A DNA stretch of 64,000 nt from Erythrobacteraceae bacterium Alg239-R51 (GTDB lineage Bacteria; Pseudomonadota; Alphaproteobacteria; Sphingomonadales; Sphingomonadaceae): positions 1,364,001 through 1,428,000 of the forward strand of contig CAMZOI010000001.1 of NCBI GenBank assembly GCA_947331495.1. The letters run 5' to 3'. The notes beneath the pieces were generated by a model, which made no database searches, was not told the origin of the DNA, and was given only the letters and a program-made list of their open reading frames with translations. The translations under genes and the position numbers were made by a program. Shown here in pieces: positions 51,496-61,167 of the stretch (the first letter of the stretch is position 1; every line of letters begins with the position of its first letter).

Positions 51496-53246
51496 TCCGC
51501 TGCCTCCGCCAGTTCGATACGTTGCGGCCCGCGGATCAGCCCGCCGGGGGCCTTCCCTGTCCATTCGCCTTCGCGAAAGGTAACCACTCCGTTCTTGATC
51601 GTCGCCACGTAACCGTCGGCCTTTTGCAACAGCCGTTTGCCCCCTGCGGGAAGATCGAAAGCGAGCCATGGTTTGCCAAGCTTGATCCTGTCCATGTCGA
51701 TAATGTTGAGATCGGCAAGGTAGCCCGGCGCGATCACTCCGCGATCATCCAGGCCGTAAAGCCGGGCGGTGTCGGCACATTGGCGTTTGATTGCATTTTC
51801 GAGCGTGATGCGCGCGCCGCGCTTGCGATCGCGCACCCAGTGTTCGAGCATGAAGGTCGGGCTCGCCGCATCGCAGATCGTGCCGCAATGCGCGCCGCCA
51901 TCGCTGAGCGAGTTGACGGTATCGTCGGCGTGTTGAAGCGGAAGCAGAAATTCCAGATCCCCGTCCGAATAATTCAGGATGGGAAAGTAGATGAACCCTT
52001 TGGCATCGTCGCGGCAGAGCATCTCGTACGCATAGTCCTGCGGATCGATACCAGCCGCCTTGGCGCGCGCGTGAACTGTGGCATCCTGAGGCGGTTCGTA
52101 GTCGAAATCGTCGTCCATCTCGAACATCAGGCCCCAGCCATTGGTCAGGGCGAAGACGACTTCCTTCGTATCTTCCGCAACTTCGGAGTAGTCGTTCTGT
52201 TCAGCCAGTAGTTTCGCCTTGAACTCCGGATCGAGCAGGCGCGCTTTTTTCTCATCCCACGGCAAATCGGCCATCGCCTGCCAGCTTGGCCGCAGGATGA
52301 ACGGGTTTACCGTGCCTTGCCACGCCATGATGATGCCATTTCCGCGCAGGGCAATCTGCGCGACGATGTTCGCGCCATTGTCGTTCTGCGCGCGCATCGT
52401 GGCGATCTGTTCGTCGAGCGGAAGTTCCTTGGCGATCGATTGCAATGCGGCGAAGGTGACGGGAAGGCCGGTCTCCCGGCTGAGATCGCCCATCCATTCG
52501 AATTCGTTCCATTCGCGCCGCAGATCGCTCGCCATTTCGAACACGCCATGCCCGGCGCGGCCCAGAGCGCGGCCGAGTTCGACCAGTTCGTCAGCCTGCG
52601 CGGTGGTGCCGGGAACCAGCACGCCTTCGACATCCTTGTGCAGAACGGTGCGCGAGGTGGAAAAGCCGAGCGCCCCGGCGCGCACGCCGTCCTCGACGAT
52701 CCGAGACATCTGCGCGATTTCGCTTTCGCTGGGAACGACGCCGGGTTCCTCGCAGCCGCCCAGCACATAGGCGCGCACTGCGCCATGCGGGACGTGCGTG
52801 CCGACGTCGACCGTGCGCGGCAGCTTCTCCAGCTCGTCGAGATATTCGGGGAACGTCTCCCAGTTCCACGTCATGCCTTCGGCCAGCGCGGTGCCGGGAA
52901 TGTCTTCTACGCCTTCCATGAGACCGATTAGCCAGTCATGCTGGTCCGGGCGGGCCGGAGCGAAGCCAACGCCGCAATTTCCCATCACGACAGTGGTGAC
53001 GCCATGCCAACTCGACGGTGCCATTTCCTGGTCCCACGTCGCCTGTCCGTCATAGTGCGTGTGAATATCGACGAAGCCCGGCGTGACGACCATGCCCGTT
53101 GCATCGATTTCCTCCGCGGCGTCGCCAGGTACGGTGCCGACTTCGACGATCAGACCATCCCTGATGGCAACATCGCCGGAAAATCGCTTTTCCCCGGTTC
53201 CGTCGACAACAGTGCCATTGCGAATTACCAGATCGTATGTGGGCAT
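51492..53246 (-). CDS. Amidohydrolase of the N-acyl-D-amino-acid deacylase family
   Basis: The 584-residue protein has the D-aminoacylase/amidohydrolase-3 layout: an N-terminal beta domain ([20 protein letters not shown]), metal motif [14 protein letters not shown] (near residue 60), [29 protein letters not shown] and the C-terminal [17 protein letters not shown]. It would hydrolyse N-acyl groups from D-amino acids or related amides; the true substrate is unknown. It lies 73 bases after the transporter gene and overlaps the oxidoreductase, all on one strand behind phaC. Confidence 0.9.
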   Translation of the reverse strand: MPTYDLVIRNGTVVDGTGEKRFSGDVAIRDGLIVEVGTVPGDAAEEIDATGMVVTPGFVDIHTHYDGQATWDQEMAPSSWHGVTTVVMGNCGVGFAPARPDQHDWLIGLMEGVEDIPGTALAEGMTWNWETFPEYLDELEKLPRTVDVGTHVPHGAVRAYVLGGCEEPGVVPSESEIAQMSRIVEDGVRAGALGFSTSRTVLHKDVEGVLVPGTTAQADELVELGRALGRAGHGVFEMASDLRREWNEFEWMGDLSRETGLPVTFAALQSIAKELPLDEQIATMRAQNDNGANIVAQIALRGNGIIMAWQGTVNPFILRPSWQAMADLPWDEKKARLLDPEFKAKLLAEQNDYSEVAEDTKEVVFALTNGWGLMFEMDDDFDYEPPQDATVHARAKAAGIDPQDYAYEMLCRDDAKGFIYFPILNYSDGDLEFLLPLQHADDTVNSLSDGGAHCGTICDAASPTFMLEHWVRDRKRGARITLENAIKRQCADTARLYGLDDRGVIAPGYLADLNIIDMDRIKLGKPWLAFDLPAGGKRLLQKADGYVATIKNGVVTFREGEWTGKAPGGLIRGPQRIELAEAAE

Positions 53247-53319
53247 GCGGTGCTCCTCTCTCCTCGCGGGAAGGTCTCACATTGCAACCGATGAGTCCAG
53301 CACGTGTGCGTCCGCAGAC

Positions 53320-54810
53320 TCAGGCCGCTTCGCGTTCCGGCATTCGCACCGATATCAGGATCGCCAGCCCGATCAGGAAAAGGATCGAGATGGAAGCCAT
53401 GCCGATCCGCTGGTCGGTGAACCACAAGGTGAAATATTCGACCAGGAGCGGCCCCATCCACACGGTGATCGTCCCGGCAATAGCGTACAGACCGAAGAAT
53501 TCGCCGCTGCGGCCTGGTGGAGCGAGCGCGACGAGCATAGTGCGGCTCGAGGAAATACTGGCCGTGGCAGTGACGGCGACCACGCTGATAAGCGCCAGAT
53601 AGCTGAGGTCCGACAGCGTCTGGAATGCAAGGCCGTCCCAGACCTGGTAATTGTCGATCGTTCCGAACAGCAGGCTTTCCTGCGTGATGCTCAACTGCAC
53701 CGCCAGGGTGACGACCATTCCGGTTATTTCGATGATAAGCGCCCGCTTGACCCCGATCCGTTCATCGAGCCATCCGCCGAACAAGCCGCCTCCGAAGGCG
53801 CAGGCACTGGCGAAAATGGCGTAGCAGAGCATTTCGAGAAAGCCCCAGTCCAAGAACAGCGCGACGTATACCGCCCCCAGCGCAAGCAGGGCTGCCATGC
53901 CGTCTGCATAGAACATGCGCGCAAGCAGGAACTTCATCAGTTCGCGATATCGCGCTGCTTCGCGCAGCGTGGTCATCACACCGCGCGTGCCGGCTGCAAA
54001 TGCCTTGCGCCAGCTTGCCCCGGGTGTTCCGGGATCTTGGGCGAACAGGAAGAAGGGTATCGAGAACAGGGCGAGCCAGACCGCGCAGATCGGCCCGGCA
54101 ATCCGCATGTGTTCGAAGCTTTCGACATCGATGCCGAATTGAGCGCTGGCGAACGGCCAGCCGACTAGGCTTGGCAGCACGAACAGGAGTACCAGCGCCA
54201 CGAAGATAAGGGTTGCGGCAAGATTGCCGAGGCCCAGCCCGAGACCCGAAATCATCGACAACCGTCTGGGCGCGCCCGCAACGCTCAGCATCGCGTTATG
54301 CGTGACTTCGGAATAGGTATAGCTGACATAGGCGACCACCAGCAGGGTCATGATTACCGGCACCGGAAATCCCTGCCCCCCGGGCATGGCGAACCACAGC
54401 AGGGCCGAACAGATCACGATCGAGCCGAGAAATAACGCCAGGATCGGTTTGAGCCTGCCACCCCGGTCGAGCGCGGCACCCAGCACCGGCGCGGTAAGAG
54501 CCGCGATGAACCCGGCCCACTTGGTCACCGAAGCGATGGTTGCCTGACCCTGCGCATTGGCGGCAGCGGTCGCCTGGTCGGGCGGGAGTGCATCGAGCGT
54601 ACCGCCTGCCAGCAGGTCCGCCCCGATGATGTCCCGGGCGAAAAAGGGCGCGAAGATGTAGATGACGATGAGGATGTAATACGGGTTGCGCGCCCATTCG
54701 AAGATTGCCCAGGCAAAGCCGGTCCGGCCGAGAGCCCCGCCTTCGCCCTGGAAGGCGCGCGGGGGCTGGTTCGCAAGCGGGTTGGCGGCGAGGGCGGGGT
54801 CGGAGGCCAT
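53320..54810 (-). CDS. MFS transporter, UMF1/ATG22 type
   Basis: The 496-residue protein has twelve hydrophobic segments and the UMF1-family N-terminus AWAIFEWARNPYYILIVIYI (compare AW.lYDWAnS), with a loop motif ALDRGGRLKPILALF. The two halves are separated by a cytoplasmic loop near residue 250. Substrates of the bacterial family are unknown; the yeast relative Atg22 exports amino acids from the vacuole. It starts 23 bases after the depolymerase gene and is in the same operon. Confidence 0.9.
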   Translation of the reverse strand: MASDPALAANPLANQPPRAFQGEGGALGRTGFAWAIFEWARNPYYILIVIYIFAPFFARDIIGADLLAGGTLDALPPDQATAAANAQGQATIASVTKWAGFIAALTAPVLGAALDRGGRLKPILALFLGSIVICSALLWFAMPGGQGFPVPVIMTLLVVAYVSYTYSEVTHNAMLSVAGAPRRLSMISGLGLGLGNLAATLIFVALVLLFVLPSLVGWPFASAQFGIDVESFEHMRIAGPICAVWLALFSIPFFLFAQDPGTPGASWRKAFAAGTRGVMTTLREAARYRELMKFLLARMFYADGMAALLALGAVYVALFLDWGFLEMLCYAIFASACAFGGGLFGGWLDERIGVKRALIIEITGMVVTLAVQLSITQESLLFGTIDNYQVWDGLAFQTLSDLSYLALISVVAVTATASISSSRTMLVALAPPGRSGEFFGLYAIAGTITVWMGPLLVEYFTLWFTDQRIGMASISILFLIGLAILISVRMPEREAA

Positions 54811-54833
54811 CTGTGCGTGCCGTCCGCGCCCGT

Positions 54834-55694
54834 TCAGGCCGCGCGGTCCAGTTCTGCCTGCGTACCCGGAGCATCAAGGAATTCGCGCAACATGGCCACG
54901 CTTTCATCGGAATGGGTCAGCAGGAACAGGTGCCCCCCGTCCTCGAAGACTTCCAGGCGCGAATTGCGGATCGCAGCGTTAAGAATTTTGCCGTTGACCG
55001 CCGGCACGATCTGGTCGTCCCCGCCCATCATGATCAGCACTTCCTTGTCCATGAAGGGCAAGGCAGGAAGGCTGGTCCAGCCGAGCATGGCGATGAGCTG
55101 GTAAAGATAACCGCGCGGGGAGGGCGGTTTCAGGCGACCGACATGGTCCGCCTTGCTTCCGGGCCGTTTGGTCATGCCGCCATAGAGCGTCATGAAATGC
55201 TCGTTCATGAATTCGGGATCAATATAGCGGCGCGGGTCGGCCATCTTGCTCAGCGCCTTAGGATTGCCCGGCACCATGAGCATGCCCGCGGTTGTCGCCG
55301 CCAGCACCAGCCGCCGCGTCCGCTTGGGGTGCTGCAGGGCGAAATGCTGCGCCATCGCGCCGCCCCAGCTCACGCCCATCACATCAGCGACTTCGACTCC
55401 GAGCTGGTCCAGTACGCGCGAAGCAGTCCAAGCCATGATGAACGGATTGTAGGGCACGCTTGGATCGGGACTTTCGCCGGTGCCAGGCATGTCGAACATG
55501 ACGAAACCGCGCTCTGTCATGCGTTCGGCAAGCGGACTTACTGCCTCGATATTAGCGCCGATGCCGTTGAAGAACAGGATCGGGGGATAGTCGCTCGGCT
55601 CGTTCAGTCGCCAATGAGCCACGCGCAAGGTGCGCCCACCTGCTTCGATCAACTCGATCGTAGCGGTCATCGGCTCGTCTTTGGATACAGTCAT
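54834..55694 (-). CDS. phaZ: Intracellular medium-chain-length PHA depolymerase-like hydrolase
   Basis: The 286-residue alpha/beta hydrolase resembles Pseudomonas PhaZ along its length: ILFFNGIGANIEAVSPLAER, FDMPGTGESP, nucleophile VMGVSWGGAMAQHFAL (Ser near residue 110), LVLAATTAGMLMVPGNPKAL, DPRRYIDPE, LYGGMTKRPG, Asp in MGGDDQIVP and His in EDGGHLFLLTHSDE. Such enzymes mobilise stored polyhydroxyalkanoate. GAAGGG precedes the ATG. It follows phaC by 19 bases, the Pseudomonas phaC1-phaZ order, which strengthens the call. Confidence 0.87.
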   Translation of the reverse strand: MTVSKDEPMTATIELIEAGGRTLRVAHWRLNEPSDYPPILFFNGIGANIEAVSPLAERMTERGFVMFDMPGTGESPDPSVPYNPFIMAWTASRVLDQLGVEVADVMGVSWGGAMAQHFALQHPKRTRRLVLAATTAGMLMVPGNPKALSKMADPRRYIDPEFMNEHFMTLYGGMTKRPGSKADHVGRLKPPSPRGYLYQLIAMLGWTSLPALPFMDKEVLIMMGGDDQIVPAVNGKILNAAIRNSRLEVFEDGGHLFLLTHSDESVAMLREFLDAPGTQAELDRAA

Positions 55695-55713
55695 TCGCGG
55701 CCCTTCAAATCGT

Positions 55714-57402
55714 TCAACAGGCTTCCATTACGTAGAGACCGGGAGCGGGGTCCAGCGGTTCGTGGTTCTTGTTCCCCATTTTCGAAGGCGCCTTCGTCTT
55801 CTCGCCGCCACGTTCCTGCAGCCAATCGATCCAGAGCGGCCACCAGCTTCCGGCGACTTCCTGCGTTCCCTTCAACCATTCGTCGGCTGTCCCGGGAAGC
55901 TTCTTGCTGCTGTTTTTTTGGACGTAGTATTTGGCTTTCGGATTGCCGGGCGGATTGAGGATCGCCTGCATGTGGCCCGAATGACTGAGGACGTAGGTCA
56001 CGTCCTTCGAGCCGAATAGCTGGGTCGAGCGGTAGGTCGCCTTCCACGGGGTGATATGATCCGTCACCCCGCCAAGGATGAACAGATCGCTCGTCACCTT
56101 CGACAGGTCGATCTTATGGTCCACCATTTCGACTTCGCCTTTCCTGGTGAAGGCAAGGGTTTCGTAGATGGTCAGAAAATCGCCCATCAGGCTAGCCGAC
56201 AGATTGGTCGCATCCGCGTTCCAGAACAATACGTCGAATGCGGGCGGATCCTGGCCAAGCAGGTAATTGTTGACGACGTAGTTCCAGACAAGGTCGTTGG
56301 GTCTCAGCCAGGCGAACCCGCGCGAAAGATCATCGCCCTTGATGATGCCTTTCTTGTCGGCGCGGCGTCGGGCCAGCGCAAGTCCGTTGTCACTGATCAG
56401 TGAACCGGCTTCGATATCGTTCTGCTTCGGATGAAGCACACAGACCATCAGGGTCAGGGCACCGAGCAGATCGTCTTCGTCGGCCGCCATCTTGCTCGCG
56501 AGCATCGCGGCCGTCTGCCCGCCCGAACACCCGGCCGACACGTTCACTTTCTTGCTGCCGGTAATCGAAGACACCGCTTCCATGGCTTCCCGGCAGGACC
56601 GGACATAATCGGCCATGTCCCATGCGCCTTGTTCCCGAGTAGGATTCTTCCAGCTGATGACGAACGTCTGGATGCCGTTGTCGAGCTGGTATTTCACCAC
56701 CGACTTCTCCGGCGAGAGATCGTTGATGTACATCTTGTTGATTTGTGGAGGGATGGTCAGCTGGGGAATCGCATAAACCTCCTCGGTCGTGGGCGCGTAC
56801 TGGATCAACTCCATTATGTCGGTACGCAACACGACCGATCCCTTCGAAGTCGCAACGTTCTCGCCCAGTTTGAACGGCTTCTTGTCGACCTGGCTGACCA
56901 TACCCTTGTTGTGAACCATGTCGTCATAGGCGTTCTTTAGCCCCTTCATCAGCGACAACCCGCCGCTGGTGATCGCCATTTTCTGGGCTGCCGGATTGCC
57001 CGCCAGGGTATTGGTAGGTGCCACGGCATCGATGATCATGTTCGAGACGAACCGTGCCCGGTCGCGCTCCAGTTCGTCCAGTTCTAGGTCTTCAAGCCAT
57101 TGCGAAGCGCCCTTCTGTACCGCAAGATAGTATTGCATCCCCGCTCGCATGAACGGATTGTATTGCCAGGCGGGGTCCTGGAACCGCTTGTCCTTGGGGT
57201 GCGGTGCAAGATCGCTCTTGCCGGTCATGATCTTGACCATGTCCTGACCCATCGCCTGCCCATGCTTCATCAGCCGCTGCGGATCGGAAGCGGTTTCGCG
57301 CAACATGAGCGCGACCGCGCCGAAGATGTCTTCCCGGGTGAGACCCACGAGCGGCCCCAGGGCACTGGTATGTTGGGCGGCTTCATTTTCGAGCTGGGTC
57401 AT
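55714..57402 (-). CDS. phaC: Class II-like poly(3-hydroxyalkanoate) synthase
   Basis: PhaC polymerises 3-hydroxyacyl-CoA into storage granules. The 562-residue protein has the lipase-like box SAGCSGGQTAAML with the catalytic Cys near residue 296, Asp in LGGVTDHITPWKATYRS and His in LSHSGHMQAILNPPGNPKAK. Several stretches match my memory of Pseudomonas class II synthases: DPAWQYNPF, APTNTLAGNPAA, VPPQINK-like IPPQINKMYINDLSPEKSV, LRPNDLVWNYVVNNYLLG and the C-terminal WLQERGGEKTKAPSKMGN. There is no phaE or phaR subunit gene adjacent, so class III/IV is excluded. GAGAGG precedes the ATG. A consensus EcfG promoter lies upstream. Confidence 0.93.
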   Translation of the reverse strand: MTQLENEAAQHTSALGPLVGLTREDIFGAVALMLRETASDPQRLMKHGQAMGQDMVKIMTGKSDLAPHPKDKRFQDPAWQYNPFMRAGMQYYLAVQKGASQWLEDLELDELERDRARFVSNMIIDAVAPTNTLAGNPAAQKMAITSGGLSLMKGLKNAYDDMVHNKGMVSQVDKKPFKLGENVATSKGSVVLRTDIMELIQYAPTTEEVYAIPQLTIPPQINKMYINDLSPEKSVVKYQLDNGIQTFVISWKNPTREQGAWDMADYVRSCREAMEAVSSITGSKKVNVSAGCSGGQTAAMLASKMAADEDDLLGALTLMVCVLHPKQNDIEAGSLISDNGLALARRRADKKGIIKGDDLSRGFAWLRPNDLVWNYVVNNYLLGQDPPAFDVLFWNADATNLSASLMGDFLTIYETLAFTRKGEVEMVDHKIDLSKVTSDLFILGGVTDHITPWKATYRSTQLFGSKDVTYVLSHSGHMQAILNPPGNPKAKYYVQKNSSKKLPGTADEWLKGTQEVAGSWWPLWIDWLQERGGEKTKAPSKMGNKNHEPLDPAPGLYVMEAC

Positions 57403-57442
57403 GGGTCACGTTTCCTCTCGATTTTACATTTGTTATGCAGCT

Positions 57443-57475
57443 TGAACGAACGGTCGGGGCGGCCCGTTCCGTTCA
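57443..57475. repeat. Inverted repeat between fprA and phaC
   Basis: TGAACG (57443-57448) and AACGG (57449-57453) pair with CCGTT (57464-57468) and CGTTCA (57470-57475), an 11-bp stem with a single bulged base. It starts within the fprA stop codon and has no T-tract. It overlaps the EcfG-type promoter, so it may be a 3' hairpin of fprA, a regulatory site, or both. Confidence 0.5.
57445..57470 (-). promoter_or_regulatory. EcfG-type general stress promoter of the phaC operon
   Basis: On the minus strand GGAAC (57470-57466), 17 bases, then CGTT (57448-57445) fits the consensus GGAAC-N16-17-CGTT exactly. Transcription would start near 57436, about 34 bases before the phaC ATG. The same spacing is used at the CsbD promoter in this window. 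Confidence 0.6.
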
Positions 57476-58777
57476 TCCGCGCGCCGCTATCATGCTTTCG
57501 ATGTCGATGAACTTCTCGCGCGGTGCGCCTTCCCGGGCCGCAGCGATTTCTGCCTCCTCGATCTTCTGCCAGTCGCGAAAGGTCACGATGTCGAGCCCAC
57601 GTTCGGCGGCCAGTTCGTCAAACCCTTCGCGTCCGCGCTTGTGCGAACCAGTGCCGATATCTTCGTCGACAATGTCGATCACGGCATACCCGTCGGGTCG
57701 GTTGGTGCCGATCGTGCCCGACGGTCCGCGCTTGGCCCAGCCGACGCAATAAAGGCCGGGCAGGATGCGCCCGTCTTCGTTCGCGAACCGGCCCGCACGT
57801 TCATCGAACGGGACACCCTCGATCGCCGAAGACCGGTAGCCGATACAGCTTATGACGATGTCGGCGGGGATTTCGTAGGTCGCGCCGGTCGCAACGGGCC
57901 TTCCATCCTCGAGGTGGGTCTCCTCGACCTCGATCGCCAGCACTTTTCCGTCATGGCCTCGCAAGGCGTTCGGACTGGCGAAGAAATCGAACTCGATGGC
58001 GATTGGCTTGCCGCGATACGCCTCGTCATTGGCAGCAAATTCGCGTAGGAGGTTCACCGATTTGCGCACCCCCGGCTCCAGGTCGGCGTCCTCGTCTGCC
58101 GGGGGCAAGTCGCCCGGATCGACCTTGGGGCCGCCGCGTTCCAGGTCCCGCAACTCCCCAAGTTCCTTGGGCGTCATCATGATCTGGTGCGGTCCGCGTC
58201 GGCCAAGAATGGTGATCGTTTCGAGATGTGATCTCGCCAGCCTGTCGAGCGCATGAGCGACGATGTCCGAACCTTCGAACTCCTCCGGTGTCTTTGCCAG
58301 GATGCGGGTCACGTCGAGCGCCACATTGCCCATGCCGATGATCACCGCATGCCGTCCCGAAAGATCCGGATCGAGCGTCGCAAATTCGGGATGGCCGTTA
58401 TACCAACCGACGAATTCGGCACTTCCGAAGACATTGCCAAGCTCTACCCCCTCGACGGACAGGCGGCGATCATGCGGGGCGCCGGTTGCGAAAATGACGG
58501 CGTCGTAAAAAGCCTGCAATTCCGTAACCGATATGTCCCCGCCCACGCTCACATTGCCGGCAAAGCGCACCGTATCGCCCTTCGCTACCTTTTCGTATCG
58601 GCGGGCTACCCCTTTGATCGACTGGTGATCTGGCGCAACGCCGGTGCGGATCAAGCCGAAGGGAACCGGCAACCGATCGAAAATATCGATCCGGCAGTCC
58701 TCTCCCCATTTCTTCGCCGCCGCTTCGGCGGTGTAATAGCCTGCAGGGCCCGACCCCACGATCGCGATGTGCCGCAT
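57473..58777 (-). CDS. fprA: Ferredoxin-NADP+ reductase, adrenodoxin reductase type
   Basis: The 434-residue FAD enzyme transfers electrons between NADPH and ferredoxin. It has IAIVGSGPAGYYTAEAAAKK at the N-terminus, the signature PFGLIRTGVAPDHQSIKG, the NADPH motif HAVIIGMGNVALDVTRIL, ITILGRRGPHQIMMTPKELG, and PSGTIGTNRPDGYAVIDI in the C-terminal FAD region. This matches FprA/adrenodoxin reductases. No ferredoxin gene is adjacent. It precedes phaC by 70 bases but the latter seems to have its own promoter. Confidence 0.94.
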   Translation of the reverse strand: MRHIAIVGSGPAGYYTAEAAAKKWGEDCRIDIFDRLPVPFGLIRTGVAPDHQSIKGVARRYEKVAKGDTVRFAGNVSVGGDISVTELQAFYDAVIFATGAPHDRRLSVEGVELGNVFGSAEFVGWYNGHPEFATLDPDLSGRHAVIIGMGNVALDVTRILAKTPEEFEGSDIVAHALDRLARSHLETITILGRRGPHQIMMTPKELGELRDLERGGPKVDPGDLPPADEDADLEPGVRKSVNLLREFAANDEAYRGKPIAIEFDFFASPNALRGHDGKVLAIEVEETHLEDGRPVATGATYEIPADIVISCIGYRSSAIEGVPFDERAGRFANEDGRILPGLYCVGWAKRGPSGTIGTNRPDGYAVIDIVDEDIGTGSHKRGREGFDELAAERGLDIVTFRDWQKIEEAEIAAAREGAPREKFIDIESMIAARG

Positions 58778-58965
58778 CCTCGTTCCCCCGAAGATTTCCT
58801 ACCTGCCCTGATGCCCGTCATGAACCGTGCTGGCAAGCACTGGCTGGGCGCGCCGCCTCATGCCCAACATGGTTATGCCTTTCGTAAGAAATTGCGGATA
58901 CTTACCACCGAAAGGGCGCTCAGTCGCGTGCCAGAACATTCCGAGCGGGAGTCCGGAGCATTACC

Positions 58966-61167
58966 ATGGCAGGTTTCTTCTCGCGGGCGATGGCGACGGT
59001 CGAACGAGACGAAGCGCCTGCGAACGCACCGCTCGTTCCGATCGACGCAACCGATGCCGTGCGCCGCGTCGAATTGCTCGACAGCTTCGAGAATGCCGGC
59101 CTTGGTTGGTTCTGGGCCACCGATGCTCAGGGCAGGCTGATCTACCTTTCGCCGAACGCCGCCGAAAAACTGGGCTGGGAACACGAAGGCACGCTCGGCA
59201 GGCCGCTGACCGACCTGTTCATCCCGGACGAAGATGGCGATCCGGACCGGGCGGAGCGACCGCTGGCCTTTCTCCTAAGCGCCCGTAATTCGATCAGCCA
59301 GCTCCACGTGCGCCTCGCGACGGAGAAACAGGTGGTGTGGTGGGAAATCGCGGGGAAGCCTCAATTCGATTCTAGGCAGCGCTTTACCGGTTATCGTGGC
59401 AGCGCCAAGGACATCACGGCCAGCCGCGAAACGCAGCTGGATGCCGAAAGGTTGGCGCAATACGATTCGCTTACCGGTCTGGCCAACAGACACCGCATGA
59501 CCAAGCGGTTGTCCGCAACGCTGAAGGCCTATCGCAACTCGAAGCGCTCCTGCGCCCTGCTGATGCTCGATCTCGACAGGTTCAAGCAGGTCAATGACAC
59601 GCTGGGCCATCCGGCGGGCGACGAACTGCTCAAACAGGTCGCGGCACGGCTAGAACGAATTGTCGGCAGCAAGGGCGAGATCGGCCGCCTCGGGGGCGAT
59701 GAATTCCAGGTCATGTTGCCGGACATGGATGACCGCGGAATCCTGGGCGATCTGGGACAGCGCGTGATCCAGATGATTTCGCAGCCCTATTCGGTCAATG
59801 GCTCGCGTGCGATCATCGGCACATCGGTTGGCATCGCGATTGCGCCCTATGACGGGCTGGATACCGAGGAACTGGTCAAGGCGGCCGACCTGGCGCTGTA
59901 TGCTGCCAAGGGGGGCGGGCGCGGCCAATACCGATTTTATTCGAGTGATCTGAAGGACGGGGCCAAGCACCGCAGACAGGTCGAGGAAGATCTGCGCGAC
60001 GCCATCGATAAGGGTGAGCTCGCCATGCACTACCAACCGATCGTGTGCGCGAAGACGCATGAGGTGAAATGCATGGAAGCGCTCATGCGATGGGAGCATC
60101 CCGAGCGGGGAAACATCTCTCCGGGCGTATTCATTCCCGTTGCCGAAGAAATGGGCTTCATCAAGAGGCTCGGCGATTGGGCCCTGCTGGAAGTCTGCCG
60201 CCAGGCAGTCGATTGGCCAGTCGACCTGCGTGTGGCGGTCAATGTCTCGGCGGTGCAATTCGCGCATGACGATTTTGCGCAGTTCGTTGAGCGGGCGCTC
60301 AACCAGTCTGGCCTGGCGCCCGATCGCCTCGAACTTGAAATCACCGAAAGCGTGTTCCTGGGGGATACCGGGCGCGCGCAGACGATGTTCAAGGATCTCA
60401 AAAGCCTGGGTGTGCGACTTGCACTCGACGACTTCGGGACCGGTTACAGTTCGCTCAGCTATCTGAGCCAAGCGCCCTTCGACAAGATCAAGATCGATCA
60501 GAGCTTCGTGCGCGGCGCGACCGAGAAGGGCAACAACAATGCCGCGATCATGAGCGCGATCGTCAGCCTGGCCGAAGCGCTCGACATGGAGACGGTTACC
60601 GAGGGCGTGGAGACAAAGGACGAGTTGCGGTTGGTTACCGAACGTGGGACCAGCCATATCCAAGGGTTCATCTTCTCCCGCGCGATGGGCAATGACGACG
60701 TGATTGACCGGCTAGAAAAGGGCGAACTGAAATTCACCGCCCGCGGGCCGGCAAAGTACCGGGCGGATCGCAAGACCGTCTTTCGCAGGATTGGCCTGAT
60801 ACACGAGGATTTTCGATATCGTGTGGTCATGCGCAACCTGTCGAAAACAGGTGCAGCAATCGAAGGCTTGCTTGATGTCCCGGTAGGCACCCAGATCGTG
60901 CTCGATCTTGGTGGTGGCCAACTTGCAGTTGCGGTCGTGCGACGTTCGAACAGCTATTCGCAGGGTGTAGAGTTCGAAACCGCGCTCATCAGCAACGGGG
61001 CTGACGGGCTGTGTACGCGTCACCGCGTATCGCCATACGATATCGAAGCTGCAGGGCGCCCGTTGTCCTCCCTGCCGCAGGACCCCTATGCTCTGATGGC
61101 TGGCGGTCAGACGGGTGCGGCGGGCCGGCGAAAATTCGTGGAGGTGGACATAAACAATCCCAGATAG
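58966..61167 (+). CDS. PAS-GGDEF-EAL-PilZ protein, both enzyme sites intact
   Basis: The 733-residue cytoplasmic protein has a PAS domain (about 37-155, ENAGLGWFWATDAQGRLIYL), GGDEF (about 160-330, RLGGDEFQV at 241-249, no RxxD inhibitory site), EAL (about 345-590) and a C-terminal PilZ domain (600-700). EAL catalytic residues are all present: CMEALMRWEHP (EAL at 371-373), VNVSAVQF, LEITES, LDDFGTGYSSLS, KIKIDQSF, TEGVET and HIQGFIF. PilZ shows RKTVFRR and RNLSKTGAAIEG, the first with one residue more than the usual RxxxR. It probably makes and degrades c-di-GMP with feedback through PilZ. Confidence 0.93.
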   Translation: MAGFFSRAMATVERDEAPANAPLVPIDATDAVRRVELLDSFENAGLGWFWATDAQGRLIYLSPNAAEKLGWEHEGTLGRPLTDLFIPDEDGDPDRAERPLAFLLSARNSISQLHVRLATEKQVVWWEIAGKPQFDSRQRFTGYRGSAKDITASRETQLDAERLAQYDSLTGLANRHRMTKRLSATLKAYRNSKRSCALLMLDLDRFKQVNDTLGHPAGDELLKQVAARLERIVGSKGEIGRLGGDEFQVMLPDMDDRGILGDLGQRVIQMISQPYSVNGSRAIIGTSVGIAIAPYDGLDTEELVKAADLALYAAKGGGRGQYRFYSSDLKDGAKHRRQVEEDLRDAIDKGELAMHYQPIVCAKTHEVKCMEALMRWEHPERGNISPGVFIPVAEEMGFIKRLGDWALLEVCRQAVDWPVDLRVAVNVSAVQFAHDDFAQFVERALNQSGLAPDRLELEITESVFLGDTGRAQTMFKDLKSLGVRLALDDFGTGYSSLSYLSQAPFDKIKIDQSFVRGATEKGNNNAAIMSAIVSLAEALDMETVTEGVETKDELRLVTERGTSHIQGFIFSRAMGNDDVIDRLEKGELKFTARGPAKYRADRKTVFRRIGLIHEDFRYRVVMRNLSKTGAAIEGLLDVPVGTQIVLDLGGGQLAVAVVRRSNSYSQGVEFETALISNGADGLCTRHRVSPYDIEAAGRPLSSLPQDPYALMAGGQTGAAGRRKFVEVDINNPR

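Noticed and set aside
52317-55958. Long plus-strand open frames (up to 417 codons) antisense to the deacylase, MFS and phaZ genes
   Set aside because: They cover well-identified minus-strand genes and show histidine/arginine-rich shadow composition without any family motif or ribosome binding sites.
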